This document shows, piece by piece, positions 36,402 through 44,358 of a stretch of 64,000 nucleotides of DNA. Source of the stretch: an uncultured Lachnospira sp. (GTDB taxonomy: Bacteria; Bacillota; Clostridia; Lachnospirales; Lachnospiraceae); contig CAKRLE010000002.1 of assembly GCA_934359185.1 (NCBI GenBank), positions 62,001 to 126,000 on the forward strand, given 5' to 3'. The position numbers were made by a program, and so were the translations under genes. Position 1 is the stretch's first letter; every line of letters starts with the position of its first letter. Under the pieces are notes generated by a model. The model worked only from the letters and a program-made list of their open reading frames with translations. It was not told the origin of the DNA and did not search any database.

Positions 36402-37436
36402 ATGAATGAAGAAGAGTTGAGACAATACCTTGCAAGGCACAAGGAGGAACTCTTTGACGAGCTGAAGGATGAGATAGACGATAACGACATAACTGATATC
36501 GAGTGGGATGGTTATAATCTATGGATTACGCATCTGAAGCGTGGAAGCTATTTATCGGATAAGAAGTTAAGAAGTGATTATGTAGATAATCTGTCGATTC
36601 GTCTTGCTAATATAATGATGACATCTTTCAATCGTTCTAATCCTGTATTGGAAGCCAATACGGAGAATCTTAGAATTTCAATCTGGCATGAATCAAGATG
36701 TGGTGTTAAGAGTATCGCTATAAGAAAGATACCAAGAAGCATAAGATTCAGCCACGAGTCACTTATTGGGAGTGAATATGCTCCTGAGAAAATAATCAAT
36801 TTATTAGAAAACTGTACCAGAGCACATATGAACTGCGTTATAGGTGGACAGCCACACGCAGGTAAGACAGAACTGTTAAAGTATATGTCTACTTATATTC
36901 CGTCAGAAGAAAAAGTTGGCGTATATGAAGATAATCAGGAGATACATTATAGGACGATTAATCCAGACAAAAAATGTGTGGAATTTCGTGTTGATGAAAG
37001 ATTTGGGTATTCTCAGATTATCAAGGCAGGACTGCGCCATAATGTTGACTGGGTACTATTATCAGAATCAAGAGGGCAGGAGGTACTTGATCTGCTTAAT
37101 TCATTAAGCACTGGTGCGTATTGTATGACAACAATGCATCTTGACTGTGTCAGAAGCATTCCAGACAGAATGTATAACATGCTTGGTGAATGTAATGTTG
37201 CAGACAGATTTATTAATAGTATATATCAGTATATAGATGTCGGGATTCTGGTGGAATGTGATAAATATGAAAAAAGAAGCATAAGGGAGGTTGGTTTTTT
37301 CACAAGAACTGAGGGGACTAACAAATGTACCATTGTGTATGAAGATGGAGAGTTTACTTCTAATGAACTGCCAAAGGATATTGCTATGCGTTTTGCAAAA
37401 TATGGAATAAGCAATCCATATGGTAATGGCAGGTAA
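36402..37436 (+). CDS. TadA/CpaF-like secretion ATPase
   Basis: 344 residues, shorter than typical CpaF (around 400-470). An N-terminal region of about 130 residues is followed by the T2SE ATPase core: Walker A GQPHAGKT (about 149-156), an Asp box around VGVYEDNQEIHY, a Walker B-like LLSESRGQEVLDLL, and a His-box TGAYCMTTMHLDC. It should power assembly of a type IV-like filament or secretion across the membrane. The FRVDERFGYSQIIKAGLRHNVDW stretch fits the TadA arrangement. It is directly followed by the platform protein gene. Confidence 0.85.
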   Translation: MNEEELRQYLARHKEELFDELKDEIDDNDITDIEWDGYNLWITHLKRGSYLSDKKLRSDYVDNLSIRLANIMMTSFNRSNPVLEANTENLRISIWHESRCGVKSIAIRKIPRSIRFSHESLIGSEYAPEKIINLLENCTRAHMNCVIGGQPHAGKTELLKYMSTYIPSEEKVGVYEDNQEIHYRTINPDKKCVEFRVDERFGYSQIIKAGLRHNVDWVLLSESRGQEVLDLLNSLSTGAYCMTTMHLDCVRSIPDRMYNMLGECNVADRFINSIYQYIDVGILVECDKYEKRSIREVGFFTRTEGTNKCTIVYEDGEFTSNELPKDIAMRFAKYGISNPYGNGR

Positions 37437-37520
37437 TTGTCATGTTGTTGTGTCAGACAGTGGCAGCCAGCTGCTGTCTGGTATGACATGTGTTATACAG
37501 GTTTATATCAGAGGGGTATG

Positions 37521-38993
37521 ATGAGAAAAAAGAAAAAGGTAATGATAACTTTCCGTGAAATAAAAAATATGGCAAAGCAGGCAGATGATACTAATGTCAC
37601 ATCGCTTGGAATACTCGCCACAATGTTGTTTTTGGGAGTTATTTGCGTGCTGGGATTTGTGTACAGGCTTCATATGATATGTTTAAGCATTATTATAGCT
37701 GCCGGCATATGTGTTATCCCGATAGTATTGTATTATCATTATTATCAGAGAAAAGAGAATATAAGGTTTAATCAGGTTGATGTGTATATCCATCAGATGG
37801 CGTATTCATTCCAGAGGAGTCCTAAGATAATAACAGCTCTTAAAGATACTTATCAGATTGCAGATGGATATCTTAAAGACGTTATTCTTAATTCAATTGC
37901 ATGCATGGAAAGTGATGATAGTAAGCATATATATACACAGGCTCTTGGAATTATAGAAGAGGCTTTTCCGTGTGAAAGAGTGTATACATTGCACAGGTTT
38001 CTTATAAGCATTGAAGAAAGGGGTGGGGAATATAGCCAGCCGTTATCAATACTGCTTGAGGATTTTGACCGCTGGGTAAGGCGCGTATATAAATATCAGG
38101 ATGATATGAAACATGTAAAGATTAATTCATCAATCGGAATTATTCTTAGCTGCATACTTGCTTCGATGTCCGTGATAATAAGTACGATGCTCAGCCAGAC
38201 CGCGGAAGTTAATATGGATATCACGAATCTATATATATATCAGGCAGAGACACTTGGATATTTGATTGTGAATATTATCTATTTTATATATGTGATTGTT
38301 TATTATTCTAAGGACTGGATTACAGTGGTAAGAGATGATGAGGCAGTTATGAAGGATTATCATATTGTTTTTGATAAAGAATCAAAGACTGTGAAAGCAG
38401 CAAGATGGGGGATGATTATTGTTTCTGTCATTGTATCTGTGATAACAGGAATGAGATTTGGCAGGACAGTTGGAATCATCATTTTTGTAACAGGAGCTGT
38501 TATGTATTTTATGCCGCATTATAACAGAACAAGAGCAATGACCAGATTAAAGGATGACGTGTATACAGGATTTTCAGAATGGTTAAGGGAGGTTGCTGTT
38601 AATCTTTCACATGCACCGCTGCAGGCAGCAATCCAGGAAAGCTACAGGACATGTCCAGCTGTCATTAAACCATCACTTGCCAGATTTATATATGAACTCG
38701 ATGACAATCCAGCAGATGTAACGCCATACTATACATTTTTACAAGAATTTAAGATACTTGATATCTCATCAACAGTAAGAACATTGTATTCGATAACAGA
38801 GAATGAAACTCAGAATATGAGTAAGGTTATAAGTGGGCTTATCAGTCGAAAATACGAGCTCGTTGATAAGCATGAAGCACAGCGGAATCAGAATAATATA
38901 AGTATATTAAAGTTTGCAGAGTATATACCATTATTTATTGTGTCTGTAAAGATAGGAATAGACATGATGCTTGTTATATCTAATTATCTGTAA
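37521..38993 (+). CDS. TadB/TadC-like inner-membrane platform protein, two T2SF-like halves in one chain
   Basis: About 490 residues. Two membrane segments near residues 30-80 precede a cytoplasmic helical domain (YIHQMAYSFQRSPKIITALKDT), a membrane pair near 210-275, then a second set with RLKDDVYTGFSEWLREVAVN and a final membrane segment at the C-terminus. This looks like TadB and TadC joined, whereas Tad loci usually have two separate proteins of about 300 residues. ATG 37521 has GAGGGG four to five bases before; an in-frame start at 37437 would add 28 Cys/Trp-rich residues and lacks a site. Confidence 0.75.
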   Translation: MRKKKKVMITFREIKNMAKQADDTNVTSLGILATMLFLGVICVLGFVYRLHMICLSIIIAAGICVIPIVLYYHYYQRKENIRFNQVDVYIHQMAYSFQRSPKIITALKDTYQIADGYLKDVILNSIACMESDDSKHIYTQALGIIEEAFPCERVYTLHRFLISIEERGGEYSQPLSILLEDFDRWVRRVYKYQDDMKHVKINSSIGIILSCILASMSVIISTMLSQTAEVNMDITNLYIYQAETLGYLIVNIIYFIYVIVYYSKDWITVVRDDEAVMKDYHIVFDKESKTVKAARWGMIIVSVIVSVITGMRFGRTVGIIIFVTGAVMYFMPHYNRTRAMTRLKDDVYTGFSEWLREVAVNLSHAPLQAAIQESYRTCPAVIKPSLARFIYELDDNPADVTPYYTFLQEFKILDISSTVRTLYSITENETQNMSKVISGLISRKYELVDKHEAQRNQNNISILKFAEYIPLFIVSVKIGIDMMLVISNYL

Positions 38994-39021
38994 ATTGGGA
39001 AAGGCAGAAGGAGAAGTTGCT

Positions 39022-39132
39022 ATGGAGTTTATGATTGAAGAATTTGGTGGTATGGCAGTGACATTGTTGTACACAGCTGTAATTGTAGGAGCATTTGCAA
39101 GGATGTCAGATGTACTGATACTGGCTATATGA
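39022..39132 (+). CDS. 36-residue single-pass membrane peptide, pilin-like
   Basis: MEFMIEEFGGMAVTLLYTAV and 16 more residues. It has an acidic head with EEFGG, then one hydrophobic helix to the C-terminus. The size and layout recall a minimal Flp-like pilin (Gly before the hydrophobic part). AGAAGGAGA lies before the ATG. It lies within the Tad-like locus between the platform and the pseudopilin genes, which supports it being real in spite of its length. Confidence 0.6.
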   Translation: MEFMIEEFGGMAVTLLYTAVIVGAFARMSDVLILAI

Positions 39133-39168
39133 ATCTGGAATGTGTTTTGACACAGCAAGGAGGTAATT

Positions 39169-39570
39169 TTGAAATCAATAATTGATGTTTCAGTGTATAT
39201 CATTGTGATAACAATAATGTGTTTCATATCGCTTGATTTTATATTGATTAATAAGGATATAAGTGAGAAACAAAAGACTATTGATTATATAAAAGATTAT
39301 GTTGAATTATATGGAACAAGTGTTGATACAGGAAAGGCAGAACAAGGACAGGGTAAGATATATGAACTTGGTACAGAAGTGCATAATGCTGTCAGTGCAA
39401 TGGCTGACAAGAAAGATATTGATATCGATGTGACATATGAGGATTCAACAAGCAGATATTATTATTATAAAATGGATGCTTCTTATTATATCCGTAGTGG
39501 AATACTTGGACTTAATAAGAAACTAAACAGCAGTGTGCTTATAAGAACAGAGGTGGAGCGGACAACATGA
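39169..39570 (+). CDS. TadE-like pseudopilin / single-pass membrane protein
   Basis: 133 residues. An N-terminal membrane segment (VSVYIIVITIMCFISLDFIL) leads an extracellular part of about 105 residues with many Tyr (SRYYYYKMDASYYIR). Small proteins of this shape are the minor pseudopilins (TadE/F) of Tad loci; no precise domain match is claimed. TTG 39169 follows AAGGAGGT. Its stop overlaps the next start (ATGA). Confidence 0.75.
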   Translation: MKSIIDVSVYIIVITIMCFISLDFILINKDISEKQKTIDYIKDYVELYGTSVDTGKAEQGQGKIYELGTEVHNAVSAMADKKDIDIDVTYEDSTSRYYYYKMDASYYIRSGILGLNKKLNSSVLIRTEVERTT

Positions 39571-39917
39571 GAGCAGCAGCTGGAGTGAGTGGATGTCTTG
39601 TAATCCTTATTATAGCAGTGTCGATACATTACAGCATATTAAGTCAGGAAGTACGTGACAGAGAGGTTTGCCGTGGACTAAACTGTGCATTTGACTACTG
39701 TATGGATAAAGGATTTGATGACAGGGAATTGTTTGCGCAGGAATTTGCAAAGATAGTTAATGATATTATGATAACTGATGGAGAGCTGGATATATATATT
39801 ATAGATGGTGGATGGGACAAAGGATATGCTGATATTGTTGTAGAGGAGACGTATGAATATGGATTTTGGGGAAGGAAAGGCAGAAACAGATGGGAACGAG
39901 CGTATAGAATCTATTAG
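39567..39917 (+). CDS. small single-pass membrane protein of the Tad-like locus
   Basis: 116 residues. An N-terminal membrane segment (VSGCLVILIIAVSIHYSIL) precedes an acidic extracellular part with three Cys (CRGLNCAFDYCMDKG) that could form disulfides. It probably acts as a minor pilin-like subunit (inference). The last 65 bases are shared with the next gene in another frame. Confidence 0.7.
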   Translation: MRAAAGVSGCLVILIIAVSIHYSILSQEVRDREVCRGLNCAFDYCMDKGFDDRELFAQEFAKIVNDIMITDGELDIYIIDGGWDKGYADIVVEETYEYGFWGRKGRNRWERAYRIY

Positions 39918-41400
39918 GCTGAAAGTGATAAGATATGCGCTTGTATTAGCAGGTCTTATTACAGGAATAGTTGTATGCATAAGCTGCAAGGTTATGGCAG
40001 GCAGCTATTATCACTATATGTATGATATCAAGATGAGATATTATTCTAAGGATAAGGTGACTTTGAAATTTACAATGGAAGATATAAAAAATACATGCAT
40101 AGGGAATGAACGCGCAGGAGCAACTGTGTATGCGTTTGATACATATCTGAAAGACAGGAGTCTTCCAGAAGGTCAGTGGCAGCTTGCTATGGATGTAAGA
40201 AAAGCAAATCTTGTAAAAGTGACTGAGGCTGATTTTGGAATGTCGGATATGCCGGTTGTAGAAGGAGATATAACTGATTTATACAATAATACAAAGGCAT
40301 TCAGGAAGAGAGATTCCAGTGAGGTTGAATGCAGTAAAACTGTCACGGACAAGTCGGTGACTTTCAATGGAAATGGCTATTACAACTATGTTATTCTTGC
40401 TGTTGTAAGCAAAGGATATCCTACAGATAAAGAATGGCTGTACCAGTATCTGGAGCAGACCACATATAATAAAGCTGGAAGAAAAGTGCGTTATACATTC
40501 TTTGAATATACACTGATTATGAGGTGCGCATCAAGCCAGTACAGGGTTAATGATGGACAATGGCAGAATTGGCAGGATATCAGTAAAACTTTTAATTATT
40601 CAGATTACAGGGATGGTGATGTGATATGGTTCCGGGCTGTATATGACGATGGAAGTTATTCGGCTCCTATAAGCCATATAGTTGCCAAGCTTAATGTGCA
40701 TGTTGACCCGGCAGGCGGAATTATAAATGGACATGATACCATGTTTACATGTGTGAGTGATGGCACATATGAAGATAATGTGTATATAGCAAGCAATAAT
40801 GAAGAAATTGAGAAGTTTGACAGAATTGTATGTGAAAGAGAAGGATATACATTTAAAGGGTTTGAATTTGTTGATGGATATGGCCAGATTATACAGCGGC
40901 ACAGATATGGGTACAGAATGTATGTGCAGATAACGAACATAAGGACAGGACAGAAAGCTACAGTTACTGAGCCGGTTAATCAGGAAACAGCCGATAAGTG
41001 CGGCAGTAAGGAGGCGGTGCGGCAGTATTATATAAAGGATTTGAAAAGATTATATGGAGCAAGTGCCAGATTTACATATAAAGATGAGGATATAGTCATT
41101 GTTGAACAGAACCAGATGTTATATTATGTTAATTCAGACCTTCCAAGTGTTACAGTGCGTGCTGTTTGGGAAGGAAAAGATGGGCAGACTCCAGATACAG
41201 ACAGCAGGGACGATAAACATACATTAGTTAAGATATCCTCGACAAGATACAAAGAATCACTTATAAAACGGACGGATGGTGATGACAGGTGGTATAATAC
41301 GAGCAGTGTATTAAGGTTGTCAGATAGCATGAATGAGCATAAGGATGATATTGCAGTGCATATTAAGATTTCACCATCTGGTAATATAATAATAAATTAA
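39853..41400 (+). CDS. large membrane-anchored extracellular protein of the Tad-like locus
   Basis: 515 residues. A cytoplasmic head of about 27 residues, one membrane segment (YALVLAGLITGIVVCISC), and an extracellular part of about 465 rich in Tyr, Asp and Lys. The WQ/WQNWQD-SKTF and DGDVIWFRAVYDDGSYSAP region looks like beta-sandwich repeats of adhesin-like proteins. No sortase signal at the end (SGNIIIN). Could be a tip adhesin or pilus-associated surface protein. Its ATG has GAGGAG five bases upstream inside the previous gene, so the 65-base overlap looks real. ATG 39859 is an alternative. Confidence 0.75.
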   Translation: MNMDFGEGKAETDGNERIESIRLKVIRYALVLAGLITGIVVCISCKVMAGSYYHYMYDIKMRYYSKDKVTLKFTMEDIKNTCIGNERAGATVYAFDTYLKDRSLPEGQWQLAMDVRKANLVKVTEADFGMSDMPVVEGDITDLYNNTKAFRKRDSSEVECSKTVTDKSVTFNGNGYYNYVILAVVSKGYPTDKEWLYQYLEQTTYNKAGRKVRYTFFEYTLIMRCASSQYRVNDGQWQNWQDISKTFNYSDYRDGDVIWFRAVYDDGSYSAPISHIVAKLNVHVDPAGGIINGHDTMFTCVSDGTYEDNVYIASNNEEIEKFDRIVCEREGYTFKGFEFVDGYGQIIQRHRYGYRMYVQITNIRTGQKATVTEPVNQETADKCGSKEAVRQYYIKDLKRLYGASARFTYKDEDIVIVEQNQMLYYVNSDLPSVTVRAVWEGKDGQTPDTDSRDDKHTLVKISSTRYKESLIKRTDGDDRWYNTSSVLRLSDSMNEHKDDIAVHIKISPSGNIIIN

Positions 41401-41432
41401 CCGGTATCAATTAATAAAACTATCAATTAATA

Positions 41433-41475
41433 AAGCCGTTGTGAGAAAGATAAATCTCACAACGGCTTGGTTTTA
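41433..41475. terminator. bidirectional terminator
   Basis: AAGCCGTTGTGAGA (41433-41446) and TCTCACAACGGCTT (41455-41468) make a perfect 14-bp stem. The plus strand continues GGTTTTATTATTT, and the minus strand runs into TTATTAATTG. It separates the Tad-like locus from the converging DUF21 gene. Confidence 0.85.
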
Positions 41476-42738
41476 TTATTTTTCTGTATTATTGTTGACT
41501 TTCATGATAACAGAATCAATTCGCGACTTGGTAGCATTTTCAATTATAAATTCAAAGTTATCAATTGTAAATCGTTCTCCCGCTTTAGGGATTCTGTCAA
41601 GCTTCTCAGTTATGTAACCACCGATTGAATCGTTGTCATCAGACTGGAAATTGCTTCCAATCTCATTGTTGATATCATCAAGCTTATATGATGCATCAAT
41701 TCTGTATGTATCAGGTAAAAGCTGCATGAATTCTTCTTCCTCGTCCTGGTCATATTCATCCCTGATATCACCGACTATCTCTTCTAGTAAATCTTCGGTA
41801 GTAATCATTCCGACGGATGAGCCGTATTCATCAATTACTATGGCAATACTTACAGAATTTTTCTGCATTTCTTTGAATAAATCAGACGTATTCTTCTGCT
41901 CATAAACAAAGAATGGCTGTCTTAATATATTTTTTAATCTGAATGCCTGACCAGTAGGGGCAGTGATAAGATCCTTGATATTAAGAATTCCGACAACGTT
42001 GTCAGGAGTCTCTGAATATACAGGAAATCTTGAATATTTGGTTTCTTTGTAGATGTTGATGACATCAAAATAATCAGATTCGACATCGATAAGTGTCATA
42101 TCAATTCTTGGAATCATAACATCTTTTGCTTTGGAGTCGCCAAAATCAAACAGATTTTTGATTATTTCTTTTTCGTCCTGCTCAATTACACCATCCTCGT
42201 GGCTTACATCAACGAATGTCCTGAGTTCAGCTTCTGTTATTGAGTGTCTTGTATCAGATGAATTAACACCGAACAGCTTAAGAAACATTCCTGCCAGGTG
42301 GTCAACAATAAAGATGGCTGGTGTGAGAATGAACATAAGTGCTGAGATGACAGGTGCATATGCAAGTGCAATCTTCTCAGAATAATGGGTTGCAAGTGTT
42401 TTAGGTGATATCTCACCAAATATAAGAACAAGTAATGTGATTATACCTGTTGCTATACCAGTTGCGTAGTTACCCCATAACTTAATTACGAGAGATGTTG
42501 TAAGGGTAGATGCACTTAAATTAACAACATTGTTACCTATCAATATTGCTGAAAGCATCTTGCCTGAGTTCTCGATTATTTTCTCAACCTTTGATGCACG
42601 TTTGTTGCCAGATTCGACAAGAGAACGGACCTTAATTTTGTTGACAGTTGTGAAAGCTGTCTCTGCAGATGAGAAAAATGCTGAGAGTGACAATAAAATA
42701 ACAATAATAATAAACTGTATGATACTATCCGTATCCAA
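41476..42738 (-). CDS. DUF21-CBS-CorC_HlyC membrane protein (cation transporter family)
   Basis: 420 residues. The N-terminal DUF21 domain has four membrane segments (LLSLSAFFSSAETAFTTVN carries the family signature), the CBS pair spans about residues 200-320 (KAKDVMIPRIDM, VIDEYGSSVGMITTEDLLEEIVGD), and the C-terminal CorC domain ends the chain. Family members (CorC, PaeA, MpfA, CNNM) export magnesium or other cations. TTG start with AAGGAG upstream. A hairpin with a T run sits in its leader (see 42759-42787). Confidence 0.92.
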   Translation of the reverse strand: MDTDSIIQFIIIVILLSLSAFFSSAETAFTTVNKIKVRSLVESGNKRASKVEKIIENSGKMLSAILIGNNVVNLSASTLTTSLVIKLWGNYATGIATGIITLLVLIFGEISPKTLATHYSEKIALAYAPVISALMFILTPAIFIVDHLAGMFLKLFGVNSSDTRHSITEAELRTFVDVSHEDGVIEQDEKEIIKNLFDFGDSKAKDVMIPRIDMTLIDVESDYFDVINIYKETKYSRFPVYSETPDNVVGILNIKDLITAPTGQAFRLKNILRQPFFVYEQKNTSDLFKEMQKNSVSIAIVIDEYGSSVGMITTEDLLEEIVGDIRDEYDQDEEEEFMQLLPDTYRIDASYKLDDINNEIGSNFQSDDNDSIGGYITEKLDRIPKAGERFTIDNFEFIIENATKSRIDSVIMKVNNNTEK

Positions 42739-42758
42739 AAAAAACCAACTCCTTTTTT

Positions 42759-42787
42759 AAAAATTATCTGGGAGAATATCCCAGATA
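42759..42787 (-). promoter_or_regulatory. possible attenuator hairpin in the leader of the DUF21-CorC gene
   Basis: TATCTGGGA (42765-42773) and TCCCAGATA (42779-42787) form a perfect 9-bp stem. On the minus strand it is followed by ATTTTT, then the ribosome site. This is a terminator-like shape 21 bases before the start, so early termination is possible. Alternatively it is a leftover terminator of something upstream, although no minus-strand gene lies there. Confidence 0.45.
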
Positions 42788-42898
42788 GTAATATTGATAA
42801 TATACAAAATTAATATAAATAAGTCAATACGTCATAGTCTTATAAATGTGTGAATACACTTAAGAATAAGTAAAAAAATAATAAATTTGGAGGAGCAA

Positions 42899-43270
42899 TT
42901 GGTTAATAAGATTATCAAAATGGTGCAGACAATTGTTATGGCGTATTTTATATCAGCAATACTTCTTATAGTGCTTGCACTGGCAGCTTATAAGATGGGG
43001 ATGGGAGAAAAAATTGTATCTATAGGCATATATGCTGTGTATATCATATCAACATGTGCAGCGGGACTGATAGCAGGCAGTAAAATAAGAAGTGCAAGGG
43101 CAATATGGGGAATGGCTGCAGGGGCTGTGTATTATATGGTGATTTTTATAGTATCATTAATACTTAATAAAGGAATAGCCCAGAATACAGCTGGAATATT
43201 GACAGCACTTGTGCTTTGTGTACTTGGTGGATTCATCGGTGGATTTTTTTCAGGAAGTGTAAAAAAATAA
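42899..43270 (+). CDS. TIGR04086-family membrane protein
   Basis: About 123 residues with four membrane segments (VMAYFISAILLIVLALAAY, SIGIYAVYIISTCAAGLIAG, GMAAGAVYYMVIFIVSLIL, ILTALVLCVLGGFIGGFFSG). The Gly-rich end and length match the TIGR04086 family, found across endospore-forming and related Clostridia, function unknown. TTG 42899 with GGAGGAG just upstream is preferred; an in-frame TTG at 42887 overlaps that site. Confidence 0.8.
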   Translation: MVNKIIKMVQTIVMAYFISAILLIVLALAAYKMGMGEKIVSIGIYAVYIISTCAAGLIAGSKIRSARAIWGMAAGAVYYMVIFIVSLILNKGIAQNTAGILTALVLCVLGGFIGGFFSGSVKK

Positions 43271-43351
43271 AAAGGAAATCCGATGGTGGTATAGAATCTT
43301 AATATTAGGCGCACTTGTATGATTATAGATTGTGGGTGGATATATACAGTT

Positions 43352-44356
43352 ATGAATATAAGAGAAGAGCAGGAAAAAAGAGAACATGAATATCTAAGTC
43401 CATATGCCAGCTTTAGTGATATGTCAAGAGGACGAGACAGGGAAGAGCCACAGTGTGACATGAGAACTATATACCAGCGTGACAGGGACAGAATATTGCA
43501 TTGCAAGTCTTTTAGAAGATTAAAGCATAAGACACAGGTATTTCTTGCACCTACGGGAGATCATTACAGAACACGCCTTACTCATACTCTTGAAGTTGCA
43601 CAGATTGCAAGGAGCATAGGCAGGGCGCTTAATCTCAATGAAGACCTGATAGAGGCGGTTGCTTTAGGGCATGATCTTGGGCATACGCCATTTGGTCATG
43701 CAGGAGAAAGAACCCTTAATAAGATATGTCCACTTGGATTTGCACATTATAAGCAGAGTGTAAGAGTGGTTGAACTGTTGGAGAATGATGGAAGAGGACT
43801 CAATCTTACATGGGAAGTAAGAGATGGAATACTTAATCATAAGACTACAGGTAATCCGGCTACGCTTGAAGGCAATGTTGTCAGACTTTCGGATAAGATA
43901 GCATACATTAATCATGACATTGATGATGCGATAAGAGCTGGCATATTTGCAGAAGACCAGATTCCCAGAATATATACAAGTATTCTTGGTAACTCTACTA
44001 AAGAGCGTCTTAATACTCTTATTAAAGACATAATTATCAATAGCAGAGGCAGGGATGGAATATATATGTCTGATGAGGTTGGAGATGCAATGACCAGTTT
44101 AAGGGAGTATATGTTCAGCAACCTGTATACTAATCCAACTGCCAAGAGTGAGGAAGCCAAAGCTTATAAGCTTATAACAGAATTATACAATTATTATCTT
44201 GATAATATAGATGCGCTTCCTGATAACTATAAGCAGTTTATTGATAAAGGACAGCCACAAGAGAGAGTAATATGTGATTACATATCAGGCATGACAGATC
44301 AGTATTGTGTATCTAAGTTCACAGAGATATATGTACCTAAGTCATGGAAGGGTTAA
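43352..44356 (+). CDS. dgt: deoxyguanosinetriphosphate triphosphohydrolase-like HD-domain protein
   Basis: About 334 residues. REEQEKREHEYLSPYASFSDMSRGR is the typical opening, FRRLKHKTQVF follows, and the HD metal site is made by RLTHTLEVAQIAR, GHDLGHTPFGHAGE and SDKIAYINHDIDDA. It removes triphosphate from dNTPs, or does a related job. Start is less certain: ATG 43352 (GGGTGGA 11 bases up) gives the usual N-terminus, ATG 43319 is in frame. It precedes dnaG and rpoD, a known Firmicute gene order. Confidence 0.9.
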   Translation: MNIREEQEKREHEYLSPYASFSDMSRGRDREEPQCDMRTIYQRDRDRILHCKSFRRLKHKTQVFLAPTGDHYRTRLTHTLEVAQIARSIGRALNLNEDLIEAVALGHDLGHTPFGHAGERTLNKICPLGFAHYKQSVRVVELLENDGRGLNLTWEVRDGILNHKTTGNPATLEGNVVRLSDKIAYINHDIDDAIRAGIFAEDQIPRIYTSILGNSTKERLNTLIKDIIINSRGRDGIYMSDEVGDAMTSLREYMFSNLYTNPTAKSEEAKAYKLITELYNYYLDNIDALPDNYKQFIDKGQPQERVICDYISGMTDQYCVSKFTEIYVPKSWKG

Positions 44357-44358
44357 TG

